A stretch of 64,000 nucleotides of DNA from Microglena sp. YARC (Eukaryota > Chlorophyta > Chlorophyceae > Chlamydomonadales > Chlamydomonadaceae), in contig CM039466.1 in assembly GCA_022414725.1 (NCBI GenBank), positions 36,170,447 to 36,234,446 of the forward strand. The letters run 5' to 3'. Numbering within the stretch: the first letter of the stretch is position 1; each line of letters opens with the position of its first letter. Below are positions 20,160-33,605 of the stretch, in pieces. The translations under genes and the position numbers were made by a program. The notes under the pieces were generated by a model. It was not told where the DNA came from and did not search any database. It saw only the letters and a list, made by a program, of their open reading frames with translations.

Positions 20160-20870
20160 TGTTGACTTCATGGAGAAGCGCCATGGCGTACCTCGAGAAT
20201 CGGATCGATGAATGGAAGCGGAACTGGAGGCGTTGAGGAAAAAAACACACTTTCACAATCAACAACAGCTTCGGGTTCGGCCACCAACAACTATGTCGTT
20301 ACATGCAAAAAATTTCACCAACACCACCAACAACAACAATACTGGCTCCAGATGCGGCGGCGCTATCTCCAGCTGCTGCGGCGCTATCTCCTGCTGCGAC
20401 GACACTGATGAGGACATGCACCCCTTCGGGGAGAGGTCACGGCCCGAGTCAGAAGTTCCTCTCGGTCGCTCAATTCTCAGTCTCAAAAAACGTAGGATGC
20501 GTACCTTGAGCTCAACCTTCCCCATGCGCGGCAGTGTTCAGGTCATCCATTTCGGGTAGTTAGTTTTTGCGTGTTCATCTCGTCCATTCGGGTAGTCAGG
20601 TGCGTGTTCATCCTCGTCGATACGCCTGGTATCAGCTCGACAAGAAGTTGACATATATCTCCTCATTGGTCATTTCTGAGCTCGCGGAGAGAAGAGTTGC
20701 CGCCGTCTGCCCTACGTTTGAGACTGAATCAACACTCCCTCCAGCAGTGGATGAAGCAACCCTCCCCAGATCGTCTCTCTTGCTGATGACTCCCTGGTAG
20801 AAGTCAATGTGGAGGCGTGCAGAAGGGGGAATATTCATGACAACGGAATATAGCTTTGCAACGAGCAGAT
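20160..20870. pseudogene. Convergent coiled-coil gene pair, noisy copy
   Basis: Frameshifted versions of the genes at 39318-39638 (+) and 39614-39964 (-). Confidence 0.6.
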
Positions 20871-21054
20871 CACTCTCCCAGTAGTGTAAACTTCAAGCAA
20901 TGCGCTTATACACACAAGATCGGTTTACAAGCTTGAATTGGTCAAATTTTCAGAATTCCCAAAGACAAAGTGTCCCTAGCTGTATGGGAATGCATGCCCC
21001 CCCCTTTAATCTCTTCACTCGTTGGCATGCCGGTCCTCCCTTCAGAATTCCCAT

Positions 21055-21330
21055 AGTGTTTGTCAAGCAGAAGCCTGCTTGAGACGACACGTGGTCTTGA
21101 GGAGTGGGGCACTGGAATTTCAGCTGCGGACTCGTGTGAAGATTCGAGCGCGCGCGAAAAACACTGGCAGATCTGATGACATGTTGGTTTACACTCGTAT
21201 ATTTTCATGGGCGCATCATGGGGACACGTGTCGTGTCGTCTCAAGCAGACCTCTGCTTGACAATATATGTCGGGACCACACGATGTGGGGCAGGGGAATT
21301 CAGCTGCGGACTCGCAGAAACACGTGTCGG
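21055..21330. repeat. Dispersed CAAGCAGA hairpin repeat, two units
   Basis: Hairpins at ~21063-21083 and ~21240-21262, with CACGTGTC and GGGGAATTCAGCTGCGGACT parts. Same as 40185-40460. Confidence 0.7.
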
Positions 21331-21639
21331 ATCTGACCTGGTTACAGCTGTCGAGCTGGCTGACCGCAAACGCTCGCATCGGTGAAAGGTGACCTGTTCA
21401 CAGGATAGACATGTCGAACGTCGCGATCTTCAGCTGAAAAACATATAAGGGTTTGGTCGGTTTATATTGCTCGTGCAAGCGAGGAAGCACCACATCTTTC
21501 GCTGGTTACCACTCAATTCTTGAAATTCGGAAGCTTCCAGGATTTCGCGACGAGTTTAGCATCGCCTGTTCGCTAATTTGCTCAGGAAGTGCTTTTGCTC
21601 GCTCAATCAATCGCGTTTGTTTCAACCAACCAGGTGAAG

Positions 21640-22315
21640 TTGGTCCGGATCTAGCTTACAGGATAGTGTTAGATGCTGCTGCTGCACTGCCTTCCTGCAC
21701 TGTTCGCGAGTGTTCGATAGCTTACAGGATGCTATATCGAGTTGAGCTGGTCGGATCTAGCTTACAGGATAGTTGTTAGATTGCTGCTGCTGCACTGCCT
21801 TCCTGCACTGTTGCGAGTGTCGATAGCTTACAGGATGCTATATCGAGTTGAGCTGGTCGGATCTAGCTTACAGGATAGTTGTTAGATGCTGCTGCTGCAC
21901 TGCCTTCCTGCACTGTCGCGAGTGTTCGTTAGCTTACAGGATGCTGTATCGAGTTGAGCTGGTCGGATCTAGCTTACAGGATAGTTGTTAGATGCTGCTG
22001 CTGCACTGCCTTCCTGCACTGTCGCGAGTGTTCGATAGCTTACAGGATGCTATATCGACAGTTGAGCTTGTCGGATCTAGCTTACAGGATAGTTGTTAGA
22101 TGCTGCTGCTGCACTACCTTCCTGCACTGTCCGCGAGTGTTCGATAGCTTACAGGATGCTATATCGAGTTGAGCTGGATCTAGCTTACAGGATAAAATTG
22201 TTAGATTATTGCTGCTGCTGCACTGCCTTCCTGAACTGTCGCGCAGTGTTCGATAGCTTACAGGAATGCTATATCGAGTTGATCTGGTTCGGATTCTTAG
22301 CGCTTACAGGATAGT
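21640..22315. repeat. 106-bp tandem array, noisy copy
   Basis: Six units with one-base differences; see 40755-41415. Confidence 0.8.
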
Positions 22316-23054
22316 CAAATGCTGCGTGATGCACTGCTGCCTGACTGACTGATTTTATGCTCCATTTTTTTCGTAACACAGGAAACATGCCCGAGTCAAA
22401 TATCCCAGAATACTCAGGTGACTCTAACAAGTCTCGCAGTGTGGGAGGAAAGCTTGAAAAGCCTATAAAGGCTGCATCCCTCGAGTGCGTGGTTACTTTT
22501 ATTGTTCGGAGCAGCCTTGCGTAGTTGATGACATCCAAATCTTGGTGAGTTTATCCGAGTTTCCCAAAGTCCGACTGTATGTGTTTTTGTCTTCTCATCA
22601 CTACGCTCGACACTGAGTTTCTTGCCAGCTTGTAATTATGCGCTACGTACCTCTGTAATGGTCAACGGCTTCACCAACTTGCTATTATCCATGGCGGAAC
22701 AACACCATTCGAATCTATATTGAATTTTGCTGTCCTCTGTACATTTAATGTACAACTATTTCTATTTTGCACAATGTAACATGTCATGTAACATTATTAT
22801 TACACGGTCATGAGTGTAACTCCACAGCTACTAATTAATTTTTTACTTGTGTTGTCCTCACACTGGCATATACCTGACACACACACTGCATTCCCCATTG
22901 CAGTGTTGATGTGCATACTGACCATCTCGATTCTCATGGGAGCAGACTTCATTGAGGTTAACATCAAAGGAATCCTGAACGCTACCCAGCAGCAGATTTC
23001 TTCACACAACCCCTAGTGAGTTTGTTTAGGGCTTCCTTGTCCAATTTCATAGGT
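22316..23054 (+). other. Spacer with small hydrophobic frame, noisy copy
   Basis: It contains a 68-residue frame (22810-23016) with two hydrophobic stretches whose second half (MCILTISILMGADFIEVNI) is preserved in the second copy at 41980-42087. The first half is not, so only the later part is supported. Confidence 0.35.
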
Positions 23055-23530
23055 TGTTTCTTGATTGTAATGTTACTGTCATGTCCCAAGCACTGTGTGA
23101 TGGCCATACTGATCAATTAATGGATGATGCCTTGGCATAAAACTTATGTTTTAATTGACGAATTCATTGGCAATTGTCAGCCCTACTTGTAGGATGACTG
23201 GTGCAGTGAGATGTGTCTTCAAATAGGGTTGTGCCTTGTCAAAAATCATAGGTTGTTCTTGATTGTAATGTTACTGTTACTGTCATGTCAAGCACTTTTG
23301 TATGGTCATACTCAATCAATTAATGGATGATACCTTGGCATTTTGTAATGTTACTGTTTACTGTCATGTCAAGCACTTGTGTATGGTCATACTGAATCAA
23401 TTAATGGATGATACCTTGGCATTTTGTAATGTTACTTCTTACTGTCATATCAAGCACTTGTGTATGGTCATACTGAATCAATTAATGGATGATACTTGGC
23501 ATTTTGTAATGTTACTGTCGTGTCAAGCAC
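23055..23530. repeat. 80-bp tandem array, noisy copy
   Basis: Three to four units; see 42125-42600. Confidence 0.75.
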
Positions 23531-23844
23531 TTATATGGTCCCAATACCAAACAACAGGTGTCTATCGACACCACCATACATTTTTTCATTCGGACTAGTT
23601 TCCGCGGCACCCTTATGGGGCACCCTCCCTGCATCACTTGGGGGATTAGGTTTATTTTATATTTCATCTCTGTGCTAGGCGCACGGCCCATTCTGTTAAT
23701 TCGGGACCTATGTTGCCCTAGCTGTATGAGGAATTGGTCGGTTTTAGCGCTCAGAAAAATGTAGAAATGTTCTGTGGCAGTGTACCGAAGATCTCTCTTT
23801 CATCGCTCAGGTCAACGTCGAAGCTTGAAGGAGGAGATTTTGAT

Positions 23845-25897
23845 GCACAATCGGACCGGTTTAGGACGCGCTTCAGATGGAAACCGTGGTTTTGATCATG
23901 CGCCGAGCAGCAGTTGGAAGAAGCACCGGGAACTGGATGCACGCAGGATTCATCAGTCGAGCGCATACTGCTTTCGCTGCTGACGCTGCATGTGAAGCAC
24001 AAGGCGCTCGTGGAAAGATTGTGAATCATCTCAATCAGAACCCCATGATGTTAGCGTGTAAGCCGGGCGAGCCGACGTCGTCAGCATATTGCTAAAGATC
24101 ACAACGACATCCGGGCATTGGAGTACGCCGCTTTAAGGGAGGTCATGTGGATCTCTGCAAGCTTCTTATGGATCCGGAGTTTGCAGGCGAGCACTGCGCA
24201 AAGGCAGATGTCAACACCAGCCAGGCACTGAGGTACGCCGCTCGGGGAGGCTATCTGGATGTATGCAAGGTTCTGATGAATCCTGAGTTCACAGGCGAGG
24301 AGCACCATGCCAAGGCAAGAGCCAACGAAAAGCCAGGCACTGAGGTTAGCCGCTAGTGGAGGCTATCTCGATGTCTGCAAGGTTCTGATGAATCCGGAAT
24401 TACGCGGGTGAGGAGTACCGTGCCAAATCTGATGCAGTCTTCAGCTATGCACTGAGGTACGCCGCTAAAAGGAGGCTATCTCGATGTATGCATGGTTCTG
24501 ATGAATCCTGAGTTAGCGGGGCGAGGAGCACTGTGCCAAGGCAGATGACAACGAAAGCCAAGCACTGAGTGCCGCCGCTAAGGAAGGACATGTGGATGTC
24601 AGCAAGGTTCTGATGAATCCGGAATTCCGCGGCGAGGAGCACCGTGCAAAGCTGATGTAGACTTAAGCTATGCACTGACTAAAGCCGCTATGGAAGGACA
24701 TGTGGATGTCTGCAAGGTTTGATGACTCCTGAGTTCGCGAGCGAGGAGCACAGTGCCAAGGCAGATGACAACGACAGTCTTGCACTGAGTGCCGCCGCTA
24801 ATGGAGGCTATCTGGATGTCTGCAAGGTTCTGATGAATCCGGAATTCGCAGGCGAGGAGCACCGTCGCCAAAGCTGATGCAGTCTTTCAGCTATGCACTG
24901 AGGTACGCCGCTAAAGGAGGCTATCTCGATGTATGCATGGTTCTGATGAATCCTGAGTTAGCGGGCGAGGAGCACTGTGCCAAGGCAGATGACAACGAAA
25001 GCCAAGCACTGAGTGCCGCCGCTAAGGAAGGACATGTGGATGTCAGCAAGGTTCTGATGAATCCGGAATTCGCGGGCTGAGGAGGCACCCGTGCCAAAGC
25101 TGATGTAAGACTTAAGCTATGCACTGACTAAAGCCGCTATGGAAGGACATGTGGATGTCTGCAAAAGGTTCTGATGGATCCTGAGTTCGCGAGCGAGGAG
25201 CACAGTGCCAAGGCAGATGACAACGACAGTCTTGCACTGAGTGCCGCAGCGCTAATGGAGGGCTATCTGGATGTCTGCAAGGTTCTGATGAATCCGGAAT
25301 TCGCGGGCGAGGAGCCACCGTGCCAAAGCTGATGCAGACTTAAGCTATGCACTGACTAAGCGCCGCTATGGAAGGACATGTGGATGTCTGCAGGTTCTGA
25401 TGGATCCTGAGTTAGCGGGCGAGGAGCACTGTTGCCAAGGCAGATGACAACGAAAGCCAAGCACTGAGTGCCGCCGCTAAGGCAAGGACATGTGGATGTC
25501 AGCAAGGTTCTGATGAATCCGGAATTCGCGGGCGAGGAGCACCGTGCCAAAGCTGATGTAGACTTAAGCTATGCACTGACTAAAGCCGCTATGGAAGGAC
25601 ATGTGGATGTCTGCAAGGTTCTGATGGATCCTGAGTTCGCGAGCGAGGAGCACAGTGCCAGGCATGATGACAACGACAGTCTTCTTTTTCGCACTGGAGT
25701 GCCGCCGCTAATGGAGGCTATCTGGGGATGTCTGCAAGGTTCTGATGAATCCGGAATTCGCGGGCGAGGAGCACCGTGCCAAAGCTGATGCAGACTTAAG
25801 CTATGCACTGACTAACGCCGCTATGGTAAGGAAGGACATGTGGATGTCTGCAAGGTTCTGATGGATCCTGAGTTCGCGAGAGCGAGGAGCATAGTGC
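23845..25897 (+). pseudogene. Ankyrin-repeat gene, noisy and truncated by the gap
   Basis: Base for base this follows 42900-44918 but carries more than ten one- to four-base insertions or deletions, so no frame spans more than about two repeats. It stops at the first N within a repeat. I read it as an uncorrected duplicate of the intact gene, not a separate decayed paralogue. Confidence 0.7.
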
Positions 25898-26897
25898 NNN
25901 NNNNNNNNNNNNNNNNNNNNNNNNNNNNNNNNNNNNNNNNNNNNNNNNNNNNNNNNNNNNNNNNNNNNNNNNNNNNNNNNNNNNNNNNNNNNNNNNNNNN
26001 NNNNNNNNNNNNNNNNNNNNNNNNNNNNNNNNNNNNNNNNNNNNNNNNNNNNNNNNNNNNNNNNNNNNNNNNNNNNNNNNNNNNNNNNNNNNNNNNNNNN
26101 NNNNNNNNNNNNNNNNNNNNNNNNNNNNNNNNNNNNNNNNNNNNNNNNNNNNNNNNNNNNNNNNNNNNNNNNNNNNNNNNNNNNNNNNNNNNNNNNNNNN
26201 NNNNNNNNNNNNNNNNNNNNNNNNNNNNNNNNNNNNNNNNNNNNNNNNNNNNNNNNNNNNNNNNNNNNNNNNNNNNNNNNNNNNNNNNNNNNNNNNNNNN
26301 NNNNNNNNNNNNNNNNNNNNNNNNNNNNNNNNNNNNNNNNNNNNNNNNNNNNNNNNNNNNNNNNNNNNNNNNNNNNNNNNNNNNNNNNNNNNNNNNNNNN
26401 NNNNNNNNNNNNNNNNNNNNNNNNNNNNNNNNNNNNNNNNNNNNNNNNNNNNNNNNNNNNNNNNNNNNNNNNNNNNNNNNNNNNNNNNNNNNNNNNNNNN
26501 NNNNNNNNNNNNNNNNNNNNNNNNNNNNNNNNNNNNNNNNNNNNNNNNNNNNNNNNNNNNNNNNNNNNNNNNNNNNNNNNNNNNNNNNNNNNNNNNNNNN
26601 NNNNNNNNNNNNNNNNNNNNNNNNNNNNNNNNNNNNNNNNNNNNNNNNNNNNNNNNNNNNNNNNNNNNNNNNNNNNNNNNNNNNNNNNNNNNNNNNNNNN
26701 NNNNNNNNNNNNNNNNNNNNNNNNNNNNNNNNNNNNNNNNNNNNNNNNNNNNNNNNNNNNNNNNNNNNNNNNNNNNNNNNNNNNNNNNNNNNNNNNNNNN
26801 NNNNNNNNNNNNNNNNNNNNNNNNNNNNNNNNNNNNNNNNNNNNNNNNNNNNNNNNNNNNNNNNNNNNNNNNNNNNNNNNNNNNNNNNNNNNNNNNN
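25898..26897. other. Assembly gap of exactly 1,000 N
   Basis: A round-number scaffold gap. The sequence before it matches up to ~44918 and the sequence after it matches from ~7238, so the gap joins two contigs that overlap by about 18 kb. Confidence 0.95.
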
Positions 26898-27630
26898 AGA
26901 TCTCTTGATCTTTGTTGAACCACAGTGTTAGTTGTGAGTTGGTTCGTCTTCAGTTCTCTACAACTTCCGATCGTGCCCATGGAGCCTACACAGTATTACT
27001 ACAGTTTGCCGCAGGAGGTAGGTATCCCGCGGACCCACGAAACATGGGGTTGCCACCGCATCGCTTGTATGTCATGCAAAACACATATGGCCTGATTTCA
27101 CATGGGCTGGGGGGGGGGGGGGATACCAGTTATACGGGACTTTTTCCTTCCTCAGCCTTTCAGAGACAGCCCCCTCAAGCTTCTAGGCAATACTACTACC
27201 TGGGCAATAGGAGACATCGCAGTCAAGCAGCCGGTGCAGTGAAACACTCGAGACATTTCCCCTTTGTCTGACCACGCGACATTTGAGCGCCTGGATTCCT
27301 GCTAGGATAAGATGCTGACTGAATGGAACACTGCTGGCTCTCGATCAACTTCAAAGCTGGCCAGATGGGCGCGACATCGAGTATCGTGTTGTGTGTCATC
27401 CTGAAAACCCCTGGCTAAGGTGCCGTTCTACGAAATTGCATCGATCAACCAAATGCGAACCGCTGGGGGTCTGCGATAGTGATTTCGCAGCGATGGTCAG
27501 CAATGAGCCCATACTACCCTCGGCCTGGTCGCCTCAGTCGCAGGCCTTTGCTGACGCCTATCTCGCACACAGCTGCTAGAGGCCAACGAGTCCCCCTGGC
27601 CATGATGGTTGCAGAAGGTGCAGATCTCAC
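26898..27630 (+). pseudogene. DUF3669 kinase-like protein, second assembly copy
   Basis: Starts inside the gene (no kinase-like N-terminus) at the contig edge and is noisier than 7238-7935, including a run of about 13 G near 27110. NQMRT-like, NEPILPS and QAFADAYLAHSC segments are recognisable. Confidence 0.6.
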
Positions 27631-28095
27631 TGGCAGGAAAAAATTGTCATCGCGTACAAGCTTGTAAGTTTGCCCCATGGTGGCAAGAAGGGCAGCTTTC
27701 CTGTCCCTTCCACGGGAGCGTTCAAGGCTTTACCGACCGTTTCAAGGGACGAGTTGCCGCCAATTGACGAATTCCGTACCCTCCGACCGTGCATTCCAAA
27801 AAAAAAAGGGCACATTCAGGCTTCTAGGCTGCAGTTCCACTGCATGGATAACAGAAGTTGTTTGTAAACCGTGACCGGAAGCAGCATAACATCCACAATT
27901 GCTTTACAATGTACCCCACCCGCCGGAATTCTTGCGGAGGCCCAAGAAATGTATGCAAAAGAGAGAACAAAAAACAAAGATAAAATTATGTTCAGTTTCG
28001 GGATCGTCGGCCTTTTATCATGTCCACGAGTACTCATACACCCTCGCGGTGTCAAGTAAGACTTTAACATGCTAATTAATGTAATTGTAATGTCG
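27631..28095 (+). pseudogene. Fanzor C-terminal fragment and LINE tail, second copy
   Basis: Matches 7936-8400 with different indels (LPPIDEFRTL, VNRDRKQHN). It ends in the CACCCTCGCGGTGTCAAGTA tail and degraded TAATG units. Confidence 0.6.
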
Positions 28096-28123
28096 GCGAC
28101 TCGATCTGTAACCGCCAGCACTA

Positions 28124-28326
28124 AATGGGCGGTGTCACTGCCCTCCGGGGCCGGGAGCACTTATTTTTTAAAAATTCTGAGATCAGGGATTTTAGAGCCT
28201 CCTGACGACTCTCTAGCTTGAGACATCAGCACCAAGGATGCACAATTTTTTTCGCGGGCTTTTCTCCATTTTTTTTAACCTATGTTTTTGCGAGCAGTCA
28301 AAATCGGCGGGGCAGAAACGCCCATT
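28124..28326. mobile_element. MITE, second assembly copy
   Basis: Same insertion as 8430-8608 with the same ACTA flanks (28120-28123 and 28327-28330) but many base errors in both ends. Confidence 0.6.
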
Positions 28327-28329
28327 ACT

Positions 28330-30600
28330 ACACAGATTTGGACGGTGATGGGGGGCTTATGCCCCACTCACTACGTGTTTTGAAATACTACACTCGGTTT
28401 AGTAGGAAACGGCGACCACTCTCATCACCAAAGGACGGCGTGCATCTGTGTCGACGTCGCAGCACATTGGAACTGGCAACATCCGCATACCGGCGGAACG
28501 TGTCGAGTCACAGAGCACCGACATCTCGCACTTTGGCAGGCGGCACTGTGGTGTGTCAATACTCGATACTGTAACGAAATCATCAAATGACGGAAAACCC
28601 CCCGGTAAAGTAATCGCAAACGGTGATCACATGCCAAGCCAGACCGTCTGCTCCAGCACAATTAGATCCTCGTATATCGATAGGATTCGCGGAAGTATAT
28701 TATCAGATAATACAGTAACGCTTGAAAGGCATCTATCATCTGCAGATGGCGTAGACCGGGAGAAAATGAAGCTAGTCTTCTCAACCATGTGGATGTGTTC
28801 ACCTACGATCAGCAATGACAAAATCATCAGGGCTCAACTACGAAACGGCCTTATCGGATTTTTCCCAGAACCTCAGGAACGTCAACCATGTGTTTAATCG
28901 GAATCTGCACCATGTTTGACTAGAGATGACAACAGAACACTCAAGGCAGTATTGCTGCTCTGAATCACTGAGAGGCTGATAGGTGAGGAGAGAACGTTGT
29001 GAATATGAAAAGTTAACAATGTGTGCGGTGCGTTATTTTTTGAATAAACAGTCTTCATTCATATGGTAATAGCAACCAATGGCCAACTGACACTCCAACC
29101 TCAAGGACATTCAAAAATATTGTCGCGAATGAGCTGAAAACAATGTTTCTTGCACTAGAGAGAAATACAAAGAAATATAATTTCTTCCTCTGACACTTTT
29201 CTGAACTTTGTTATGGGTGATCGCTTAATCTATACGAAGCGACTAGAAAAGCTTATGAAGAAAAATCCGATTAGAGCAAGATACGATGGCCAACATTTGT
29301 CAACAAATGCAAAGATGTTGCTCGTGTATTAAAGGTCGAGTATGATGAAATCTGGGGAAAAAGCATTTTTCTCTGTAAAGAAGCAAGTAAAAGAACACCA
29401 GATGTTGGATGTGGCTGTTATCACGACTAATCGTCTTCCCCAAAATGTAGCCGAACTATATAAATATTGTGGCCAACAAATTGGAGGAGAACCTTACACA
29501 CTAAAACAAGCGGCGGAGTAGCCCCCTTTCACCTCCCCCAGCGGGAGCGTGCCGGGGCTACCGGAGGGAGCCCCCACAGAAGGAGCCCGACGAGGAATCC
29601 GAGCGGGGTGGGCGACTGGAGGTGGAGCCCCAGTTCACATGCATGAGACACACTGCTGGATTGATGGTTAACCCTAAACCCTCTCGATGGGATGGCTGAC
29701 AAACAACGAGAGATGACGACATATGGACATCAGTGGTGGTCAAACTTCAGGGATCTGTGAATGAATCTTAAAAAATGTAATTTGAATACTTCCATGCCAT
29801 CGAGAAACAAATGCGAAGTCGAATATGGTCGATCCTGAATCTGGAACTTCGGCGGGGCCCTCAAACGGAGTCTGCGCATAATGATAAAGCCAGGAGAATT
29901 TCGCTCATTGTGTGCGCTCCTCCACGCATCAACGCAGGCACCGAGAATACAGGTTTTCCTCCCACAAAGGTGCGGATGTGGACGACATGTGGACTTCGTG
30001 TACCGACCTTGACATCGATGATGACCGCGCAGATGAGTGAGATGAGTGTGGGTGTCAAGCTGAATGTGCTGTAATGAGTGAGTGAGTGAGTGTTGGTGAG
30101 AGCAACAAACGCAGCACGATGTGCCAACAATTTCATTAGACCTGGTACTCAAATTCGCATTCTTTAGAGGCACATGAGCGAAGACACTTCTGAACGGATT
30201 TGATCGGTTACAAAGATGATGGGCTGAACAACACAGTGCGTCAACTCGTCACGGAATTCAATGTCGATTTGACTGCTATGCAGTGAATCGATGTTACATC
30301 ACACCAATCCATGGTGCTCAGATCCTTCGAAAGAATGGTTTGCAAGAGGGCATTATACAGTTGTCTCTAAAAATTAAAGAATGGGCACCTTCATACATCA
30401 TCCAGACTGCAGACCTCTTCCTTTTGGCACAGTCGCCGCGGCGCGCAGCGGCAGAGGACTTCTCGAAGATATCCATAGCTCTCTTTGGTAAACCGTTCAA
30501 CCGTCTGTCCCATATCAGTATCAGGGGGTGGGGTGGGGTTGTCGAGGAACTTGCTCGGCGCGTCTCGCAGAAACGCATAGAGACCTCTTTCTCCCAAAGA
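28330..30600. other. Second copy of 8613-10985; no confident gene
   Basis: It contains the hairpin remnant (28630-28690), the KNPDVDAKRLATF-type block (29235-29400), the GC-rich repeat (29510-29645) and the GTGA tract (30030-30100). A 149-residue plus frame at 28448-28897 (ending SDNTVTLERHLSSADGVDRE...) is not kept open in the first copy. Confidence 0.4.
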
Positions 30601-30609
30601 CTTGGTGAA

Positions 30610-32889
30610 GTTAAGCATCAGGATGATTCCTAGAGCGTATCACATCGCCGGTCCCAAGGTCTTTCCCCGCAATGAAGCATTACACCGTCTGTTGGCGTGG
30701 CGCTCCGCTTTGCACGCTTTTGCAGTGGGAGATCTATGAATCCGCTTGCTCGCTTCTGTAAATCGCCAACCTGACCGTCTTGCTCTTTTTACGAATGAGT
30801 GAGTGCCACCAGTTGCAAAGCTGGTTCTCAACAGCAAGCTGCACGTGAAGATTTCTGAATCATCGATGCTCCATGATGACGTTTCTCGGCTACGAAGCTC
30901 GAAACGAATAGCTTGGAGAGGGCCACAAGTACCGCTAGAGAGTTGGCGTCGCCCCAGACCTTGTCCACATCACCAAACGCCGAGGTACCTTAGGCCTCTC
31001 TCTCTCGAGCTACGAAGTCAGCAATCGCAACAAATGAGTTTCTGTTTATCTTGCAGTACCTGCCGAAAGCGGGAGTTTTCGTACCCCCGGAAGCAACGAA
31101 TGGGCAGTAAGGACTTGGGGCGGCACCATGTTAGAAATGGGCGTTAAACCACCAACCTTCAGAACTCGAAGAGTTCTATCCCGAATGATACCACGACGTC
31201 CCCATTTCAGCGCGTCTCGAGGTTCCAAAACGTCAAGTTTGACGCTGAGACTTAAGATCAGACCTTGCGATAATACATTGCCGCCGACGCTGTTACGATC
31301 TGCTACCTCGTGAGTCCTTGTACAAGTCCACGATATCAGTAAACACGGGGTCTCCGCAGCGCACGAACACATTGTCACAGGAAGGAATTACAGAATGCCA
31401 CCTCGTCGTATGTCACATACTATGCTGCCCGCTAAAGAACGCGTCTGACCAGGCATCGAAACAGTCAGACACGTAGGCTTATTCATCAAGATGCTGACTG
31501 CAAAGGCGTCTGTCACATGCGGGAACCGAACCTTCCGAGAAAACTGTCTCCACTTTCTGAGAGTTTGCGAAGCGCTCCCATATTCCTTAATGGTTTTATG
31601 GAAGCAACGTCTGCCTTGCCATGAATGCGAAGTGGCACTCTTACCAATATAGAAAAAAAGCCATTTTCGAAGTACGGAATGTGAACGGCGGACAGAGAAT
31701 CCAGATTTGTAAGCAAACAACGAGAATGTCAGTTTTTCGTTTCGTTTTCGTTTTTTCGTCATCGCTCACAAATCTTGTCTGCATACAGAGGCAGGTCACA
31801 GTGAAGCCCCGAGACGCAAAAGTGTTTCCGGATGGTAAAGTAAACCCCCCTGAGACAGAATGCCAACGTCGCGTGCAAAGAAGCGTTCGCGTCACCCTAA
31901 GGTTCTTCGAGGAGAGCCAAGCTGTCGCTCAACTTTTCAGCCTCCTTGAAGTTTAGTCAACCTAACACGCAAAGGGATCCTTCTGGTTTCCTTCTACCAA
32001 CCCTCTTCTTTCGCAAGAGCAACTTAGCACTTTTTTCCGATCGAAGTCTAGCTGTGGAAGCTTGGTTGCAGCTAATGCGTTGTATGAGGGCTCATCTTGA
32101 AGATGACGTCGAGATTTCTTTAGGCACTTGATCACTGCACCACGATGTCCGACCGCAGGGCGCTTTGCAATCTGTGGTACTCCACTTCAAGTAAGTCCTT
32201 ATTGCGTCGCTCAAGGTTGGTCCCAAAGATGGTTAGAGGCCATTGTGGCCATGAGAATAGACAGGTCTGCAATGATCTGGTTCTTCACTTTCCCCCGAAT
32301 GTCAACTTTGAGATTGCCCCGGCTCTCTTAACAAGTCGAACAGAAGCCGACTACTCTCGAGTCTTCGCCAAGAGTCGACCCCTTACATTTGTTGGTACGA
32401 CTGCAATAAGGCACCGTAGAAGAAGTTGCGATTAACAGGAGGGACAGCCCCCGATACCATTCTCAAAAAGACGAGCAATGTGGAAATTTGCGAAAATATA
32501 ATCCTCTCCAAGCAAACTTGTTCATGTCCAGTACCAGTGTGTCTATCCTTTTACGAAGCCAATCATGGGGAATAAAGGTACTCAATTTCATCTTGACCAC
32601 ACAAATCGCTTGGCCCAGGTGCACACTCCTCGGTCTTCCTCCCCTTCAAATCGACAAGTTCTGCAACGTCATCATGTTGGTCGCCTCATGTACCAACAAG
32701 ATGAATGACTCGCCGATTCCCATTCTCCATCACAAATTGTACCCCGAAAACGTTTTGATGTAATCTGGATCTGCAGACAGGCTCTCTCGTATTAATCATA
32801 TATTTTGAAAAGTCTTTATACCTCCACATTTCTAGAACACAACATTTTTGCATTAAGTAATCGAAATTACAGTTGACGTCAATGGACAT
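30610..32889 (-). pseudogene. Fanzor nuclease, second assembly copy
   Basis: Same gene as 10990-13340. Recognisable: LNFTKSLGERG just after the third RuvC motif, VTDAFAVSILMNKPT (G to A in the TDG box here), KTIKEYGSASQTL and FVMENGN. Breaks sit elsewhere than in the first copy, so aligning the two resolves most frames. Confidence 0.65.
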
Positions 32890-32929
32890 GATATGCCCTG
32901 TAGTCTCTCTTCATGCTTCAAATATTTGT

Positions 32930-33600
32930 TCAATCGCATTAGCTCTGGGGCAATAAGGAGGTGAACAAAAGCTTCTACCCTTTGCATTCGATATATCCTT
33001 TATTTCTGAAGAATGGTGAAAACCGAAATATTATCCATGACGATCGTGGTGTTATTTGGGATGACCCAAAGTTTAAAGAATTTAATGAAATCTTCTTTTT
33101 TTACCAATTGTGCTCCAATAACTGATAATCTATTATTCCTGAGATGAAATAGCGAGTAATAAAGTGAACTCACACGACGGAGGTTACTCATTGTCTTTCG
33201 TAGTTAATCTAGAACCGATCTTGCTGTATCCATATTTGCTGTGTTCGCCAGCGTAAAATCCTGCTTCGTCGATACAAACAACGTCTAGAGCTTTCTCTGT
33301 ACTTGTCACAAAACATTGCTACATTTTCTTTGAATGTCCGTAGAGAACTGTGGAAACGCCTTCTTCTAGAAAATCCACATTGTTTTATGTGTCTCGATGC
33401 CGTACTGATCGATAATCTCACATTACAACTCTTGCAAATTATACCGACCAAATCCTTGCATGTTATGAAGGGGTTCTCTGCAATATTGTTGGATATCGTA
33501 TGGAACGTAAAAGCATGGACAATTCTTTCCTCTTTTCGTTTTTAAACGCTTACTTTTTAATTGAGAACAACTGTATACATCAATAAATGCCCAACGCAGG
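32930..33600 (-). pseudogene. IS630/Tc1-like transposase remnant (family B), second copy
   Basis: The clearer version of 13400-14050: HLRNNRLSVIGAQLVKKEDF and TTIVMDNISVFTILQK in one frame; STASRHIKQCGFSRRRRF and NVAMFCDKYRES in another. Confidence 0.6.
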
Positions 33601-33605
33601 CCATC

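Noticed and set aside
23845..25897. A decayed ankyrin paralogue
   Set aside because: It follows the intact gene unit by unit with only small indels, rising in density towards the gap; a separate decaying gene would also show substitutions and altered unit order.
25796..26980. Long ORFs spanning the gap
   Set aside because: They consist almost entirely of translated N.
27105..27121. G-quadruplex-like G run
   Set aside because: The run of about 13 G is absent from the matching site in the other copy (GGCTGGCTACCAG near 7425), so a base-calling error at a contig edge is more likely.
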